A stretch of 64,000 nt of DNA, from assembly GCA_910574805.1 (NCBI GenBank), contig CAJTCV010000002.1:248001-312000 (forward strand), given 5' to 3'. Origin of the DNA: Lachnospiraceae bacterium. GTDB taxonomy: Bacteria; Bacillota; Clostridia; Lachnospirales; Lachnospiraceae. Positions 17,758-27,047 of the stretch are shown in pieces; the first letter of the stretch is position 1; each line of letters opens with the position of its first letter. The position numbers were made by a program, and so were the translations under genes. The notes beneath the pieces were generated by a model. It did not search any database, was not told where the DNA came from, and saw only the letters and a program-made list of their open reading frames with translations.

Positions 17758-20649
17758 TTGTTTGAAGATTTTAAAGAATCTTTTGTGAATTTTATTACTT
17801 CCAGGATCTTTGTGCTGATGCTGGTCTTTCTGACGTTCTTCGGGATCCTTCTGGGCAGAGTCTTTCTTCTGCAGATCATCCACGGTGAGGATTATGCGGA
17901 GAGCTTTACCATGCGGATCAAAAAGGAGATCAATATCGCCAGCACCAGAGGGAAGATTTATGACCGCAACGGAGAGATCCTTGCGGATAATGTGCTGTCC
18001 TATGCCGTTACCATAGAGGACAACGGGACCTATCAGAGCAATCGGGAGAAACAGTCGGCGCTGAACCGGATCATTTCCCGGGTGATCCAGATCGTGGAAT
18101 CCCATGGAGACAATATCATCAGCGATTTCGGGATCATCTGTGAGAACGGCAGATATGTGTTTACCCAGGAGGGGACGGCGCTTCTGAGATTCAAGGCGGA
18201 TATCTACGGATACAGGACCATCGATGAGCTGGAGCCGAAGGAAGCCGCGGCGACGGCAGACCAGATCATGGAATATCTGTGCGGGAAAGAACGGTATTAT
18301 ATATCCAGAGATGCCTATACAGAGGAGCAGAGGGAGGCGTACCATATCCCGGAGGAGGACCGGACGCCGGAAGAGAAGCTGAAGATCGCCACGGTCCGTT
18401 ACGCCATGAGCCTGAATGGATACAAACGTTATGTTGCCACGACCATCGCGTCGGATGTCTGTGACGAGACCATGGCGGAGATCATGGAGAATATGGACAG
18501 TCTTCAGGGGGTGGACATCGCCCAGAGCAGCTTAAGAGTCTATCCGGATGCGGAGTATTTTGCCCCGCTGATTGGTTATATCGGCAAGCCGTCTCAGGAA
18601 GAGCTGGACAGCCTTCTTCTGGAAAATGAGAATTATGAACTCAATGACATCGTGGGAAAGGCGGGGATTGAGCAGTATATGGAGACGCAGCTCCAGGGAA
18701 CCAAGGGAAACCGTACCATCTATGTGAACAGTATGGGAAATGTGCTGGAGGTGGAGAATGAGACGCAGCCGGAATCGGGCCGTGATGTGTATCTGACCAT
18801 CGACAAGGATCTGACCATAGCGGTCTATCAGATCATGGAACAGCAGCTGGCAGGCGTTCTGCTGTCCAGAATCCGGAATATGAAGGAATACGTTCCGGAT
18901 GCCAGAAGTACGGCGGCGGATATCCTGATCCCGATCTATGATGTGTATTATGCGCTGATCAACAACCGGGTCATCGACACGACGCATTTTCAGGCGGAGG
19001 ATGCCACGGAACTGGAGAAGTCCATCCAGCAGCGGTTTGATATAAGGCTGGAAAGCACCATCGGACAGATCATGTCCGAGCTACGCGCAGAAGCGCCGGC
19101 GGCTTATCAGAATCTGCCCATTGATATGAAGAACTACATGAGCTATATCGTGTCGGACATTCTCATGGGGGATCAGAATATCCTGATGAGAAATGCCATT
19201 GACCGGAACGACGCCACCTACATCGCCTGGACGACGGATGAGGTCATCAGTCTGAAGGAATATCTGGAGTACGCCATCTCCATGAACTGGGTGGATGTTT
19301 CCGGTCTGGAAGTGGATTCTCCGTATCTGAACGCGGAAGAGATCTACGCGGTTCTGATGGATTATATTTCGACAGAGCTTGAAAAAGATGTCGATTTCCA
19401 GAATATGCTGTATAAATATATCCTGTTAGACGATATTGTGACGGGAAAAGAGATTTGTTTACTCTTGTACGAACAGGGGGTTTTGGAGTATGATGAAGAG
19501 GCAGTGGGAAGGCTGCAGAGCGGAAACTACTCCGCCTACAGCTTTCTGACGGACAAGATCCGAAGCCTTGAGATCACACCCGCGGATCTGGCGCTGGAGC
19601 CGTGCAGCGCGGCATGTGTGATCACGGATCCGAATACGGGGGATACCCTTGCCTGCGTGACCTATCCGGGATATGACAACAACCGGCTGACCAACACCAT
19701 GGACTCTGCTTATTTTGCAGCGCTCAACCGGGACAAGTCAAGACCTCTGTACAGCCGTGCGACCCAGGAGCAGACAGCTCCCGGTTCCACCATTAAACCG
19801 GTGATCGCCGTGGCGGGCCTGGAGGAGGGCGTAATCAGTCCGTCAGAGATCATGAATGCAACAGGTGTCTATACAGAAGCCTACGGCTCTCCCACCTGCT
19901 GGATCTACAACCAGTTCCGCAGGAGTCACGGCAGGATCAATGTGGTGGATGCCATCAAGGTGTCCTGCAACTATTATTTTTATGAAGTCGGATTCCGTCT
20001 GGGAGGCGGACGCACCACGGGTTATTCCTCCGACCGGGCGCTGAACCTGATCAGGCAGTATGCTTCTGAATTTGGCCTGGATGCAAAATCAGGGCTGGAG
20101 GTGCCGGAGAGCGCGCCCAGACTGTCCGATACGGACGGTATCCGTTCCTCCATCGGGCAGGGCAATCATCTGTTCACAGTATCACAGCTTACCAGATATA
20201 TCGGTACGGTGGCGAACGGAGGGACAACCTATGATCTGACGCTTCTGGATAAAGTGACGGATTCAGAAGGAAACACTATTGAAGATTATTCCACATCAGT
20301 ATATAATAAGATCGACATCTCAGACACTTCCTGGAATGTGATCCGGGAAGGACTGCATGAGGTGGCTCTGGATACGAAGGCATTTCAGGAGCTGGATCTT
20401 TCCATCGCGGGCAAGACCGGAACGGCGCAGCAGTCCAAACGGCATCCGAACCACGCGCTGTTCGTGGGATATGCGCCGTATGAAAATCCGGAGATTGCCA
20501 TTTCCATACGTATCACCAACGGTTATACCTCGGCCAATGCCGCAGCCATGGCAGCGGATATCTTCCGGTATTATTTCGGCCTCGCAGAGGAAGAAGAGCT
20601 GTTGACCGGAACTGCTTCTTCGGCGACTACGGAAGTGATCAACGATTAG
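17758..20649 (+). CDS. mrdA: Penicillin-binding protein 2 (elongation transpeptidase), unusually long
   Basis: A class B PBP of 963 residues, against 630-720 for well-studied PBP2 proteins. A short cytoplasmic N-terminus and one transmembrane helix (about 18-42) precede the pedestal (RGKIYDRNGEILADN) and the transpeptidase domain with S677-T-I-K680, SCN in KVSCNYYFYE, and K886-T-G. An insertion of roughly 260 residues (about 355-615), helical and acidic, separates the pedestal from the catalytic core. The TTG start has AAGGAG 8 nt upstream. With rodA nearby it forms the elongasome polymerase pair. Confidence 0.95.
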   Translation: MFEDFKESFVNFITSRIFVLMLVFLTFFGILLGRVFLLQIIHGEDYAESFTMRIKKEINIASTRGKIYDRNGEILADNVLSYAVTIEDNGTYQSNREKQSALNRIISRVIQIVESHGDNIISDFGIICENGRYVFTQEGTALLRFKADIYGYRTIDELEPKEAAATADQIMEYLCGKERYYISRDAYTEEQREAYHIPEEDRTPEEKLKIATVRYAMSLNGYKRYVATTIASDVCDETMAEIMENMDSLQGVDIAQSSLRVYPDAEYFAPLIGYIGKPSQEELDSLLLENENYELNDIVGKAGIEQYMETQLQGTKGNRTIYVNSMGNVLEVENETQPESGRDVYLTIDKDLTIAVYQIMEQQLAGVLLSRIRNMKEYVPDARSTAADILIPIYDVYYALINNRVIDTTHFQAEDATELEKSIQQRFDIRLESTIGQIMSELRAEAPAAYQNLPIDMKNYMSYIVSDILMGDQNILMRNAIDRNDATYIAWTTDEVISLKEYLEYAISMNWVDVSGLEVDSPYLNAEEIYAVLMDYISTELEKDVDFQNMLYKYILLDDIVTGKEICLLLYEQGVLEYDEEAVGRLQSGNYSAYSFLTDKIRSLEITPADLALEPCSAACVITDPNTGDTLACVTYPGYDNNRLTNTMDSAYFAALNRDKSRPLYSRATQEQTAPGSTIKPVIAVAGLEEGVISPSEIMNATGVYTEAYGSPTCWIYNQFRRSHGRINVVDAIKVSCNYYFYEVGFRLGGGRTTGYSSDRALNLIRQYASEFGLDAKSGLEVPESAPRLSDTDGIRSSIGQGNHLFTVSQLTRYIGTVANGGTTYDLTLLDKVTDSEGNTIEDYSTSVYNKIDISDTSWNVIREGLHEVALDTKAFQELDLSIAGKTGTAQQSKRHPNHALFVGYAPYENPEIAISIRITNGYTSANAAAMAADIFRYYFGLAEEEELLTGTASSATTEVIND

Positions 20650-20680
20650 AAGTATATGACGGCCGATCAGAGGGAGGAGT

Positions 20681-21355
20681 ATGAAACAACAGACAGTAGT
20701 GATCAAAAGTAATAAATACGGCATTACCTTATTCCTGGACAGAGACATTTCGTTCCGGGAGCTTCTGGAGGCCATCGGAGAGAGATTCCGGACATCGTCC
20801 GACTTCTTTCAGAATGCGCGGATGGCTCTGGCTTTTGAGGGGAGAAGGCTGAGTCGGGAGGAACAGCTGGAGGTGATCCGGACGATCCAGGAGAATTCTT
20901 CTCTGGAGATCCTCTGCGTACTGGAGCAGGATGCTCTGAAAGAATCCTTCATGAAACAGGTAGTGGAGGAGAGGCAGCTGGAGAGAGATTCCAGCAACGG
21001 CCGGTTCTATAAGGGGACGCTGAGATCCGGTCAGGTTCTGGAGTCGGAGACCAGCATCATCATTCTGGGGGATGTGAATCCGGGAGCAACGATCGTATCC
21101 AAGGGGAATGTGGTGGTGCTGGGCGCCCTGAAGGGGACGGTCCATGCGGGGGCGGCCGGCAACGAGGATTCCTTCGTGGCGGCTCTTAACATGGCGCCCA
21201 TGCAGATACGGATCGCAGATGTGCTCGGCTGCTCTTCGGACGAGCCGCCTCATAAGAAGCGCAGACCTCAGGGCCCCATGATTGCCTACGCGGAAGAGGG
21301 CAGGATCTATATGGAGCCGATCACGAAAAAAGTAATCAACGATATCCGGATCTGA
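20681..21355 (+). CDS. minC: Septum site-determining protein MinC
   Basis: A 224-residue inhibitor of FtsZ ring formation. The N-terminal FtsZ-interacting domain is followed by the C-terminal beta-helix with RSGQVLESETSIIILGDVNPGATI and NVVVLGALKGTVHAGA, diagnostic of MinC. It lies at the head of minCDE, inside the mre-mrdA-min-rodA block. Confidence 0.96.
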   Translation: MKQQTVVIKSNKYGITLFLDRDISFRELLEAIGERFRTSSDFFQNARMALAFEGRRLSREEQLEVIRTIQENSSLEILCVLEQDALKESFMKQVVEERQLERDSSNGRFYKGTLRSGQVLESETSIIILGDVNPGATIVSKGNVVVLGALKGTVHAGAAGNEDSFVAALNMAPMQIRIADVLGCSSDEPPHKKRRPQGPMIAYAEEGRIYMEPITKKVINDIRI

Positions 21356-21390
21356 TCCGGTTAGCGACAGGAAAGGTTGGAGGAAATCAT

Positions 21391-22176
21391 ATGAGCGAAG
21401 TAATTGTTATAACGTCCGGAAAGGGCGGTGTCGGCAAGACCACCACGACTGCCAACGTGGGGACCGGGTTGGCAAAGCTGGATCAGAAGGTCGTTCTGAT
21501 CGACACGGATATCGGGCTTCGGAACCTGGATGTGGTCATGGGCCTGGAGAATCGGATCGTTTATAATCTGGTGGATGTGGTGGAAGGGAACTGCAGGATC
21601 AAGCAGGCGCTGATCAAGGACAAGCGTTATCCGAACCTGTATCTGCTCCCGTCAGCACAGACCAGAGACAAGACGGCGGTGAATCCGGAGCAGATGATCA
21701 AGCTGATCGATGAGCTTCGGGAGGAATTTGATTACATACTGCTGGACTGTCCGGCCGGCATCGAGCAGGGCTTCAAAAATGCCATCGCTGCCGCAGACCG
21801 GGCGCTGATCGTGACGACGCCGGAGGTGTCCGCCATTCGCGATGCCGACCGCATCATCGGTCTTCTGGAGGCAAATGAGATCAGGCATACGGATCTGATC
21901 GTCAACCGGATCCGCATGGATATGGTGGAGAGCGGGAATATGATGTCCATGGACGATGTGGTGGAGATCCTTGCCATCGACCTGATGGGGGCAGTGCCGG
22001 ATGACGAGAGTGTGGTCATATCCACCAACCAGGGAGAGCCCTGTGTGGGAGACAGCTCCCTTGCAGGACAGGCTTATATGAATATCTGCCGCAGGGTGAT
22101 GGGGGAGGAAGTTCCGTTCCTGGATCTGAAAATAAAGAACGGATTTTTTGGGAAGCTGAAGAAACTGTTCAATTAA
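21391..22176 (+). CDS. minD: Septum site-determining ATPase MinD
   Basis: A 261-residue ParA/MinD ATPase with the deviant Walker A motif GKGGVGKTTTT (10-20), the switch-region DTDIGLRNLDVVMGLE, and DCPAGIEQGF. The last residues (GFFGKLKKLFN) form the amphipathic helix that binds membrane in the ATP state. It recruits MinC to the membrane. AGGAAA precedes the ATG. Confidence 0.98.
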   Translation: MSEVIVITSGKGGVGKTTTTANVGTGLAKLDQKVVLIDTDIGLRNLDVVMGLENRIVYNLVDVVEGNCRIKQALIKDKRYPNLYLLPSAQTRDKTAVNPEQMIKLIDELREEFDYILLDCPAGIEQGFKNAIAAADRALIVTTPEVSAIRDADRIIGLLEANEIRHTDLIVNRIRMDMVESGNMMSMDDVVEILAIDLMGAVPDDESVVISTNQGEPCVGDSSLAGQAYMNICRRVMGEEVPFLDLKIKNGFFGKLKKLFN

Positions 22177-22192
22177 AAAGGGGGGCAATCAT

Positions 22193-22465
22193 ATGGCGTT
22201 CATGGATTTTTTCCGGAAGAAGAATTCAGGGGAAATTGCGAAGGACCGGCTGAAGCTTCTGCTGATATCGGACCGTGCAAACTGCTCTCCGGAGATCATG
22301 GAAGCGATCAAGAATGACATCATTAAGGTGATCACCAAATATATGGAGATCGACAGTGAAGGTCTGGATATCCAGATTACACAGACAGAGTCGGAGGGGG
22401 GCCATGGTACGGTTCCGGTACTCTGTGCAAATATTCCGGTGAGGGATATGAAGACAAGATCATAG
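22193..22465 (+). CDS. minE: Cell division topological specificity factor MinE
   Basis: A 90-residue MinE that stimulates MinD ATPase and drives Min oscillation. The N-terminal membrane-targeting segment MAFMDFFRKKNS and the MinD-binding region AKDRLKLLLISDRANCSPEIM are both recognisable. The presence of MinE rather than a DivIVA-only system points to pole-to-pole oscillation. Confidence 0.95.
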   Translation: MAFMDFFRKKNSGEIAKDRLKLLLISDRANCSPEIMEAIKNDIIKVITKYMEIDSEGLDIQITQTESEGGHGTVPVLCANIPVRDMKTRS

Positions 22466-22479
22466 AAATCAGGTGAGAT

Positions 22480-23583
22480 ATGTTCAGACAATATCAACTG
22501 CGCGATTTCAGACTGCGCCTGGTCGTATTTGTGTATGCACTCACGATCCTGGGGATCCTGATCATCGGGAGCGCCAGGGCGGAGAACCAGAGCCAGCAGG
22601 TAGTGGGTATGGTCCTGGGGACCATTGCCATGCTCGTGTTTGCGCTGACGGATTATCACTATATGCTGAATTTTTACTGGCTGATCTATGTGTTTAATCT
22701 GGCCCTCCTTTTTTCTGTGCAGATGTTCGGAACGAAGGTGAATGGTGCCAAACGCTGGCTGGATCTTGGATTTGTCCGGTTTCAGCCTTCGGAGCTCACG
22801 AAGCTTCTGCTGATTCTTTTTTTCGCCAGGCTTTTTACCAGATACCGGGAGTCCATCAACAACTGGAAGATGCTCCTGGCATCGGGAGTGCTGCTCCTGA
22901 TTCCGCTGTACATGGTGTATGAACAGCCGGATCTGTCCACGACGATCACGATCATGTTCATGTTCTGTGTGCTGATCTATATCGGGGGACTCAGTTATAA
23001 AATTATCGGCACAGTACTTGCAATTTTGATACCATCTGCTATTATATTTATAAACCTGATCATGCAGGAAGGACAGAAGATACTGGATGAATACCAGTTC
23101 AAGAGGATCATGGCATGGTTAAACCCTGTCGAATACGCGGATGACGCGTATCAGCAGCAGAATTCGATCATCGCCATAGGCTCCGGACAGCTATATGGAA
23201 AAGGCCTGTATAATAATGATATATCATCTGTAAAAAATGGAAACTTTATCGTGGAACCACAGACGGATTTTATCTTTGCCGTCACCGGGGAGGAGCTTGG
23301 ATTTATCGGCTGCGCTGCAGTTATCATCCTCCTGGCGCTGATCGTCATGGAGTGTCTGTGGATCGGAAGGAACGCAAGAGAGCAGGAAGGAACGATCATC
23401 TGCTGCGGCTTTGCCGGACTGATCGCGTTTCAGAGCCTTGTCAATATCTGTGTTGCTACAGGGCTGATGCCGAATACAGGAATCACGCTGCCGTTCGTGA
23501 GTTATGGACTGACATCGCTTGTTATGCTGTACATGGGGATAGGTATCGTTTTAAATGTCGGGCTTCAACCGAAAAAATATTAA
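22480..23583 (+). CDS. rodA: FtsW/RodA/SpoVE-family glycosyltransferase (RodA)
   Basis: A 367-residue SEDS polytopic protein with about ten transmembrane segments that polymerises lipid II. SEDS motifs present include GAKRWLDLGFVRFQPSEL, NDISSVKNGNFIVEPQTDFIFAVTGEELGF and LPFVSYGLTSL. Location with mrdA and mreBCD assigns it to elongation (RodA) rather than septation. Confidence 0.93.
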   Translation: MFRQYQLRDFRLRLVVFVYALTILGILIIGSARAENQSQQVVGMVLGTIAMLVFALTDYHYMLNFYWLIYVFNLALLFSVQMFGTKVNGAKRWLDLGFVRFQPSELTKLLLILFFARLFTRYRESINNWKMLLASGVLLLIPLYMVYEQPDLSTTITIMFMFCVLIYIGGLSYKIIGTVLAILIPSAIIFINLIMQEGQKILDEYQFKRIMAWLNPVEYADDAYQQQNSIIAIGSGQLYGKGLYNNDISSVKNGNFIVEPQTDFIFAVTGEELGFIGCAAVIILLALIVMECLWIGRNAREQEGTIICCGFAGLIAFQSLVNICVATGLMPNTGITLPFVSYGLTSLVMLYMGIGIVLNVGLQPKKY

Positions 23584-23598
23584 CAAGGGGGTCAAACA

Positions 23599-23994
23599 AT
23601 GAACATTGGATTGATCGCACATGATGCGAAGAAAGTCCTGATGCAGAATTTCTGTATCGCATACAGAGGAATTCTCTGTAAAAATGAGCTTTACGCAACC
23701 GGGACCACGGGCCGCCTCATTGAAGAAGTGGCCAACTTAAGCGTGCATAAGTTCCTGGCAGGGCATCTTGGGGGCGAGCAGCAGCTTGGTGCGCAGATCG
23801 AGCACAATCAGATCGATCTGGTCATCTTTCTGCGGGATCCGATCCAGCCCAAGAGACATGAGCCGGATGTGAATAATGTGGTGCACCTGTGCGACGTGCA
23901 CAACATTCCCATCGCGACCAATCTTGCTACTGCGGAACTCCTGATAAAATCACTGGACAGAGGAGATATGGAGTGGCGTGAGATGTACAAATAA
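23599..23994 (+). CDS. mgsA: Methylglyoxal synthase
   Basis: A 131-residue enzyme that converts dihydroxyacetone phosphate to methylglyoxal, a bypass of lower glycolysis when phosphate is scarce. Family signatures are LIAHDAKK, ATGTTGRLIEE and the catalytic-Asp segment LVIFLRDPIQPKRHEPDV (D80), then CDVHNIPIATNLATAE. AAGGGGG precedes the ATG. It overlaps the next gene by 17 bp. Its place at the end of a shape and division operon is metabolically unexpected. Confidence 0.97.
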   Translation: MNIGLIAHDAKKVLMQNFCIAYRGILCKNELYATGTTGRLIEEVANLSVHKFLAGHLGGEQQLGAQIEHNQIDLVIFLRDPIQPKRHEPDVNNVVHLCDVHNIPIATNLATAELLIKSLDRGDMEWREMYK

Positions 23995-24970
23995 GAAGCT
24001 TTGGCGCATCCTGAGCCTGTCTCTGGCAGTCCTTTGCCTTGGGCTGCCCCTGGGGGGATGCTCCCGGGAGACAAAGCCGGAGGATGCGTTCACAGTGGAC
24101 CGGCCGGGATTCGGGATCCAGGAGCCGGGAACGGATACGGCTGCCGCTTATTACGCGGAGGACCTGTGCGTGGCGGCAGAGGATGTAAAAGCCACGGACG
24201 CAGAGGCGCAGGACGCTCTGGCGGCATGTTTTTTTAATCTGGATACAAAAGAAATTCTTTATGCGAAGAATATACACGGCAGGATGTACCCTGCCAGCAC
24301 CACCAAGATCATGACAGCGCTGCTTCTTCTGGAGCAGGGAGGGCTGGATGACCAGACGACGGTGAGCAAAGAGGCGATCACCTTCCACGAGAGCGGGGTG
24401 ACTACGGTGAAGCTGAAGGAGGGCGATGTGCTGTCCATGGATCAGCTTCTGCATGCCCTTCTGATTGTCTCCGCCAACGATGCGGCTAATGTAATCGCTG
24501 AGAAGGTGGGAGGAAGCGTGGAGCAGTTTGCGCAGATGATGAATGAGAAGGCAGCTTCCATTGGAGCCACCAATACGCATTTTGTGAATCCCCACGGGCT
24601 TCATGACGAAGAGCACTACACGACGGCGTATGATCTGTATCTGATGTTTCAGGAAGCGATGAAGCATGAGGAATTTCTGGAGGTACTGCAGATGCCGTCG
24701 TATGAGACCACATATCTGTCGGCAGGAGGGCAGGAGCAGGCAGCCACCTGGTCCAGTACGAACCGTTTTACAACGGGCGATGTAACGGTTCCGGACGGGG
24801 TGAAGGCAGTGGGCGGCAAGACCGGTTCCACCCGGGCAGCCATGTCCTGCCTGGTCCAGCTGTTTGAAGATGCCGGCGGACAGCGTTATGTGGCGATTAT
24901 CCTGGGCGCCAGTGAACGGTCAGTCCTGTACCAGGAGATGCAGGGCTTTTTATCAACTTTGAACAATTAG
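23978..24970 (+). CDS. D-alanyl-D-alanine carboxypeptidase (peptidase S11), lipoprotein
   Basis: A 330-residue S11 enzyme with all three motifs intact: S107-T-T-K110, S165-A-N167 and K281-T-G. The N-terminus has a signal peptide ending in the lipobox L-G-G-C28, so it is predicted to be lipid-anchored on the outer face of the membrane. It trims D-Ala from stem peptides and so limits cross-linking. The GTG start lies inside mgsA, implying coupling. The second S11 gene, at 2991, differs by its altered middle motif and membrane anchor. Confidence 0.9.
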   Translation: MRCTNKKLWRILSLSLAVLCLGLPLGGCSRETKPEDAFTVDRPGFGIQEPGTDTAAAYYAEDLCVAAEDVKATDAEAQDALAACFFNLDTKEILYAKNIHGRMYPASTTKIMTALLLLEQGGLDDQTTVSKEAITFHESGVTTVKLKEGDVLSMDQLLHALLIVSANDAANVIAEKVGGSVEQFAQMMNEKAASIGATNTHFVNPHGLHDEEHYTTAYDLYLMFQEAMKHEEFLEVLQMPSYETTYLSAGGQEQAATWSSTNRFTTGDVTVPDGVKAVGGKTGSTRAAMSCLVQLFEDAGGQRYVAIILGASERSVLYQEMQGFLSTLNN

Positions 24971-24973
24971 TTC

Positions 24974-25002
24974 TTGTATTCTGACCTTTCCGATGGTATA
25001 AT
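24974..25002 (+). promoter_or_regulatory. Extended -10 promoter for the P-loop protein gene
   Basis: -35 TTGTAT (24974-24979), 17-bp spacer, and TGG-TATAAT with a perfect extended -10 (24994-25002). It starts a monocistronic unit that ends at the terminator at 25483-25513. Confidence 0.7.
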
Positions 25003-25038
25003 GTGACTAACAAGTCAGGAACCTAAGGAGGGCAAACT

Positions 25039-25452
25039 ATGGTACAGTTAGTAATAGGAGAAAAGGGCGAAGGTAAGACGAAGAAGATGCTGGACTATGT
25101 GCATGAAGCCATGAAGACAGCCACCGGCAATATCGTATACCTGGATAAGTCGTCCCGGAACATTCATGAACTGGACAATAAGGTTCGTCTGATAAATGTA
25201 TCAGAGTATCCGATTCAGAATACAGATCAGTTTATCGGTTTTATCTGTGGGATCTGTTCTCAGGATTATGACCTGGAAGCCATGTATCTGGATGGCTTTT
25301 TGAAGATCTCAAAGCTGGAGGGCAGGGATATCACGAATGCACTCACGCAGCTCAATAAGATCAGTGAACAGTTCAAGGTGAAGCTTGTTCTCAGCGTGAC
25401 GCTGAGCATGGACGAGCTGCCGGAATTTGCCAGAGCACAGGTACTCGGCTGA
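25039..25452 (+). CDS. Small P-loop protein of unknown function
   Basis: A 137-residue soluble protein. The N-terminus has a Walker A-like GEKGEGKTK (7-15), followed by NIVYLDKSSRNIHELDNKVRLINVSEYP and a possible Walker B stretch VKLVLSVTLSMDEL. Related clostridial proteins have been loosely labelled PilT-like, but there is no pilus gene here and the protein is far too short for PilT. It has its own strong promoter, an AAGGAGG ribosome site and a dedicated terminator, so it is a single-gene unit. I cannot assign a function. Confidence 0.8.
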   Translation: MVQLVIGEKGEGKTKKMLDYVHEAMKTATGNIVYLDKSSRNIHELDNKVRLINVSEYPIQNTDQFIGFICGICSQDYDLEAMYLDGFLKISKLEGRDITNALTQLNKISEQFKVKLVLSVTLSMDELPEFARAQVLG

Positions 25453-25482
25453 GCAGGGATTTTGACAATAGATACATAGAAG

Positions 25483-25513
25483 CGGATGCCCACACAAGGA
25501 CATCCGTTTTTTT
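25483..25513 (+). terminator. Rho-independent terminator
   Basis: CGGATG-C-CC pairs with GG-A-CATCCG around an ACACAA loop (25483-25506), followed by seven T. It ends the single-gene P-loop unit. Confidence 0.8.
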
Positions 25514-25625
25514 GCACATGGCATCCGGAGGGAGAGGGGCGGCAGAGCTGAAGGGTGCGGCGGACAGGGGCGAAGGGCATCCCCCTGCCCGGATTCATAT
25601 TCTGGAAGATTCGGAGGAATGCTGG

Positions 25626-27035
25626 ATGGCAGGACGGCGCAGGAGGAATAAGGTCGTCAGTATGCGGAGAAAAAGACCGATTAATATTGATCTGGTATTT
25701 TTCGGGGCAGTGGCATTGTATATATGTGTCATCTGCTATATGGCGATGAACACGGAACATATCGCCGGATATGAAGTCAATGCGGGAAGTCTGTCGGTCA
25801 ATCATACTTATACCGGACTGGCGCTGCGTGAGGAACGGGTTTTCAGTGCGGAGACCTCCGGCTATGTGAGTTATTATGCCCGGGAGGGGGAGCGTGTATC
25901 GGGATCCTCTCTGGTCTATACCATCGATGAAAAGGGAGAAATCAATGCGCTGATCCGGCAGAATGCAGAAAATGTGGACCTGACGGACGAGAATTTCTCT
26001 GTTATCCGGAGCAGCATCCGCAGTTATATGAGTGATTACAGTGATCTGGAGTTCTCGAAGGTATATGATTTTGAGACATCTCTGGCAGGGTCTGTCATGG
26101 ACCTGATGAATCAGAATATGCTGGAAAGCCTGGAGGATGCGGGAGAGGATTCCATGTTCTCCCGGATCTATGCGGCAAATATCGGGATTCTGGAATATTA
26201 TACGGACGGATTTGAGGAGGTGACTCTGGACGGGGTCACGGAAGAGATGCTGGATCCGTCCGGATATGAGAAGGTGAATCTGAAAAAAGAGCTGGTACAG
26301 GCAGGGGAACAGATGTATAAGCTGGCTGTTTCGGAAAAATGGAGTCTCCTGGTTCCGCTGGCCGAGGAGGAGGCGGCAGGCTTTCAGCAGGAGGAGCGGA
26401 AGTTCATGGAGGTGGAATTTACCAGAGATCACACGAAGGCCTGGGCAGATTTTTCCATTCAGTATGTGGGAGCGACTCCCTGCGCCAGGCTGGATTTCAA
26501 CAATTCCATGGTCCGTTTTGCAGATCTGCGCTACGTGGAGGTGGAATTTCAGATCGAAGATGAGGAGGGGCTGAAGATTCCCAATACGGCGATTGTGGAA
26601 AAGGAGTTCTACGCGGTTCCCCAGGGGTTCCTGATGGAAGAAGGCGAAGAGAAGGGATTTCTGAAGGAGGTTTATGACGAAAACGGGCAGGCGGAGACGG
26701 TGTTTGTGAGTATGACACTGTATGACGCGGATGAAGAGAATTATTATATCGATCCGAAAGAGTCGGATTATACCACGGGCGCGCTGAAGATGCCCATGGG
26801 GACATTTCTGGTGCAGGAGGACTCTCAGGAGCGCTTTCAGATCGGTACAAGGAGTACGATTCAGGGGGTGTATAATATTAATAAGGGTTATACACAGTTC
26901 CGTCAGATTGATATCCTGTATCAGAATGAGGAATTTGCTCTGGTGAAGGAAGGGACCAGCTACGGTCTGACGGTCTATGACCGGATCGTGCTCAACAGCG
27001 AAGCAGTGGATGAGGATGAGGTCATCTACAGATAA
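25626..27035 (+). CDS. HlyD-like membrane-anchored periplasmic adaptor family protein
   Basis: A protein of 469 residues from the chosen ATG, preceded by CGGAGGAA with 6-nt spacing. A longer frame from 25512 would add 38 unlikely residues over the upstream terminator. After a basic start (RRRRNKVV...RRKRPIN) comes one transmembrane helix (about 18-40). The extracytoplasmic part has a biotinyl-lipoyl-like beta domain (YTGLALREERVFSAETSGYVSYYAREGERVS) and a helical segment, as in HlyD adaptors. No efflux ATPase or permease is adjacent. The gene leads into yggS and sepF, so a division or envelope role is plausible (inference). Confidence 0.78.
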   Translation: MAGRRRRNKVVSMRRKRPINIDLVFFGAVALYICVICYMAMNTEHIAGYEVNAGSLSVNHTYTGLALREERVFSAETSGYVSYYAREGERVSGSSLVYTIDEKGEINALIRQNAENVDLTDENFSVIRSSIRSYMSDYSDLEFSKVYDFETSLAGSVMDLMNQNMLESLEDAGEDSMFSRIYAANIGILEYYTDGFEEVTLDGVTEEMLDPSGYEKVNLKKELVQAGEQMYKLAVSEKWSLLVPLAEEEAAGFQQEERKFMEVEFTRDHTKAWADFSIQYVGATPCARLDFNNSMVRFADLRYVEVEFQIEDEEGLKIPNTAIVEKEFYAVPQGFLMEEGEEKGFLKEVYDENGQAETVFVSMTLYDADEENYYIDPKESDYTTGALKMPMGTFLVQEDSQERFQIGTRSTIQGVYNINKGYTQFRQIDILYQNEEFALVKEGTSYGLTVYDRIVLNSEAVDEDEVIYR

Positions 27036-27047
27036 GGAGTGGGATGA

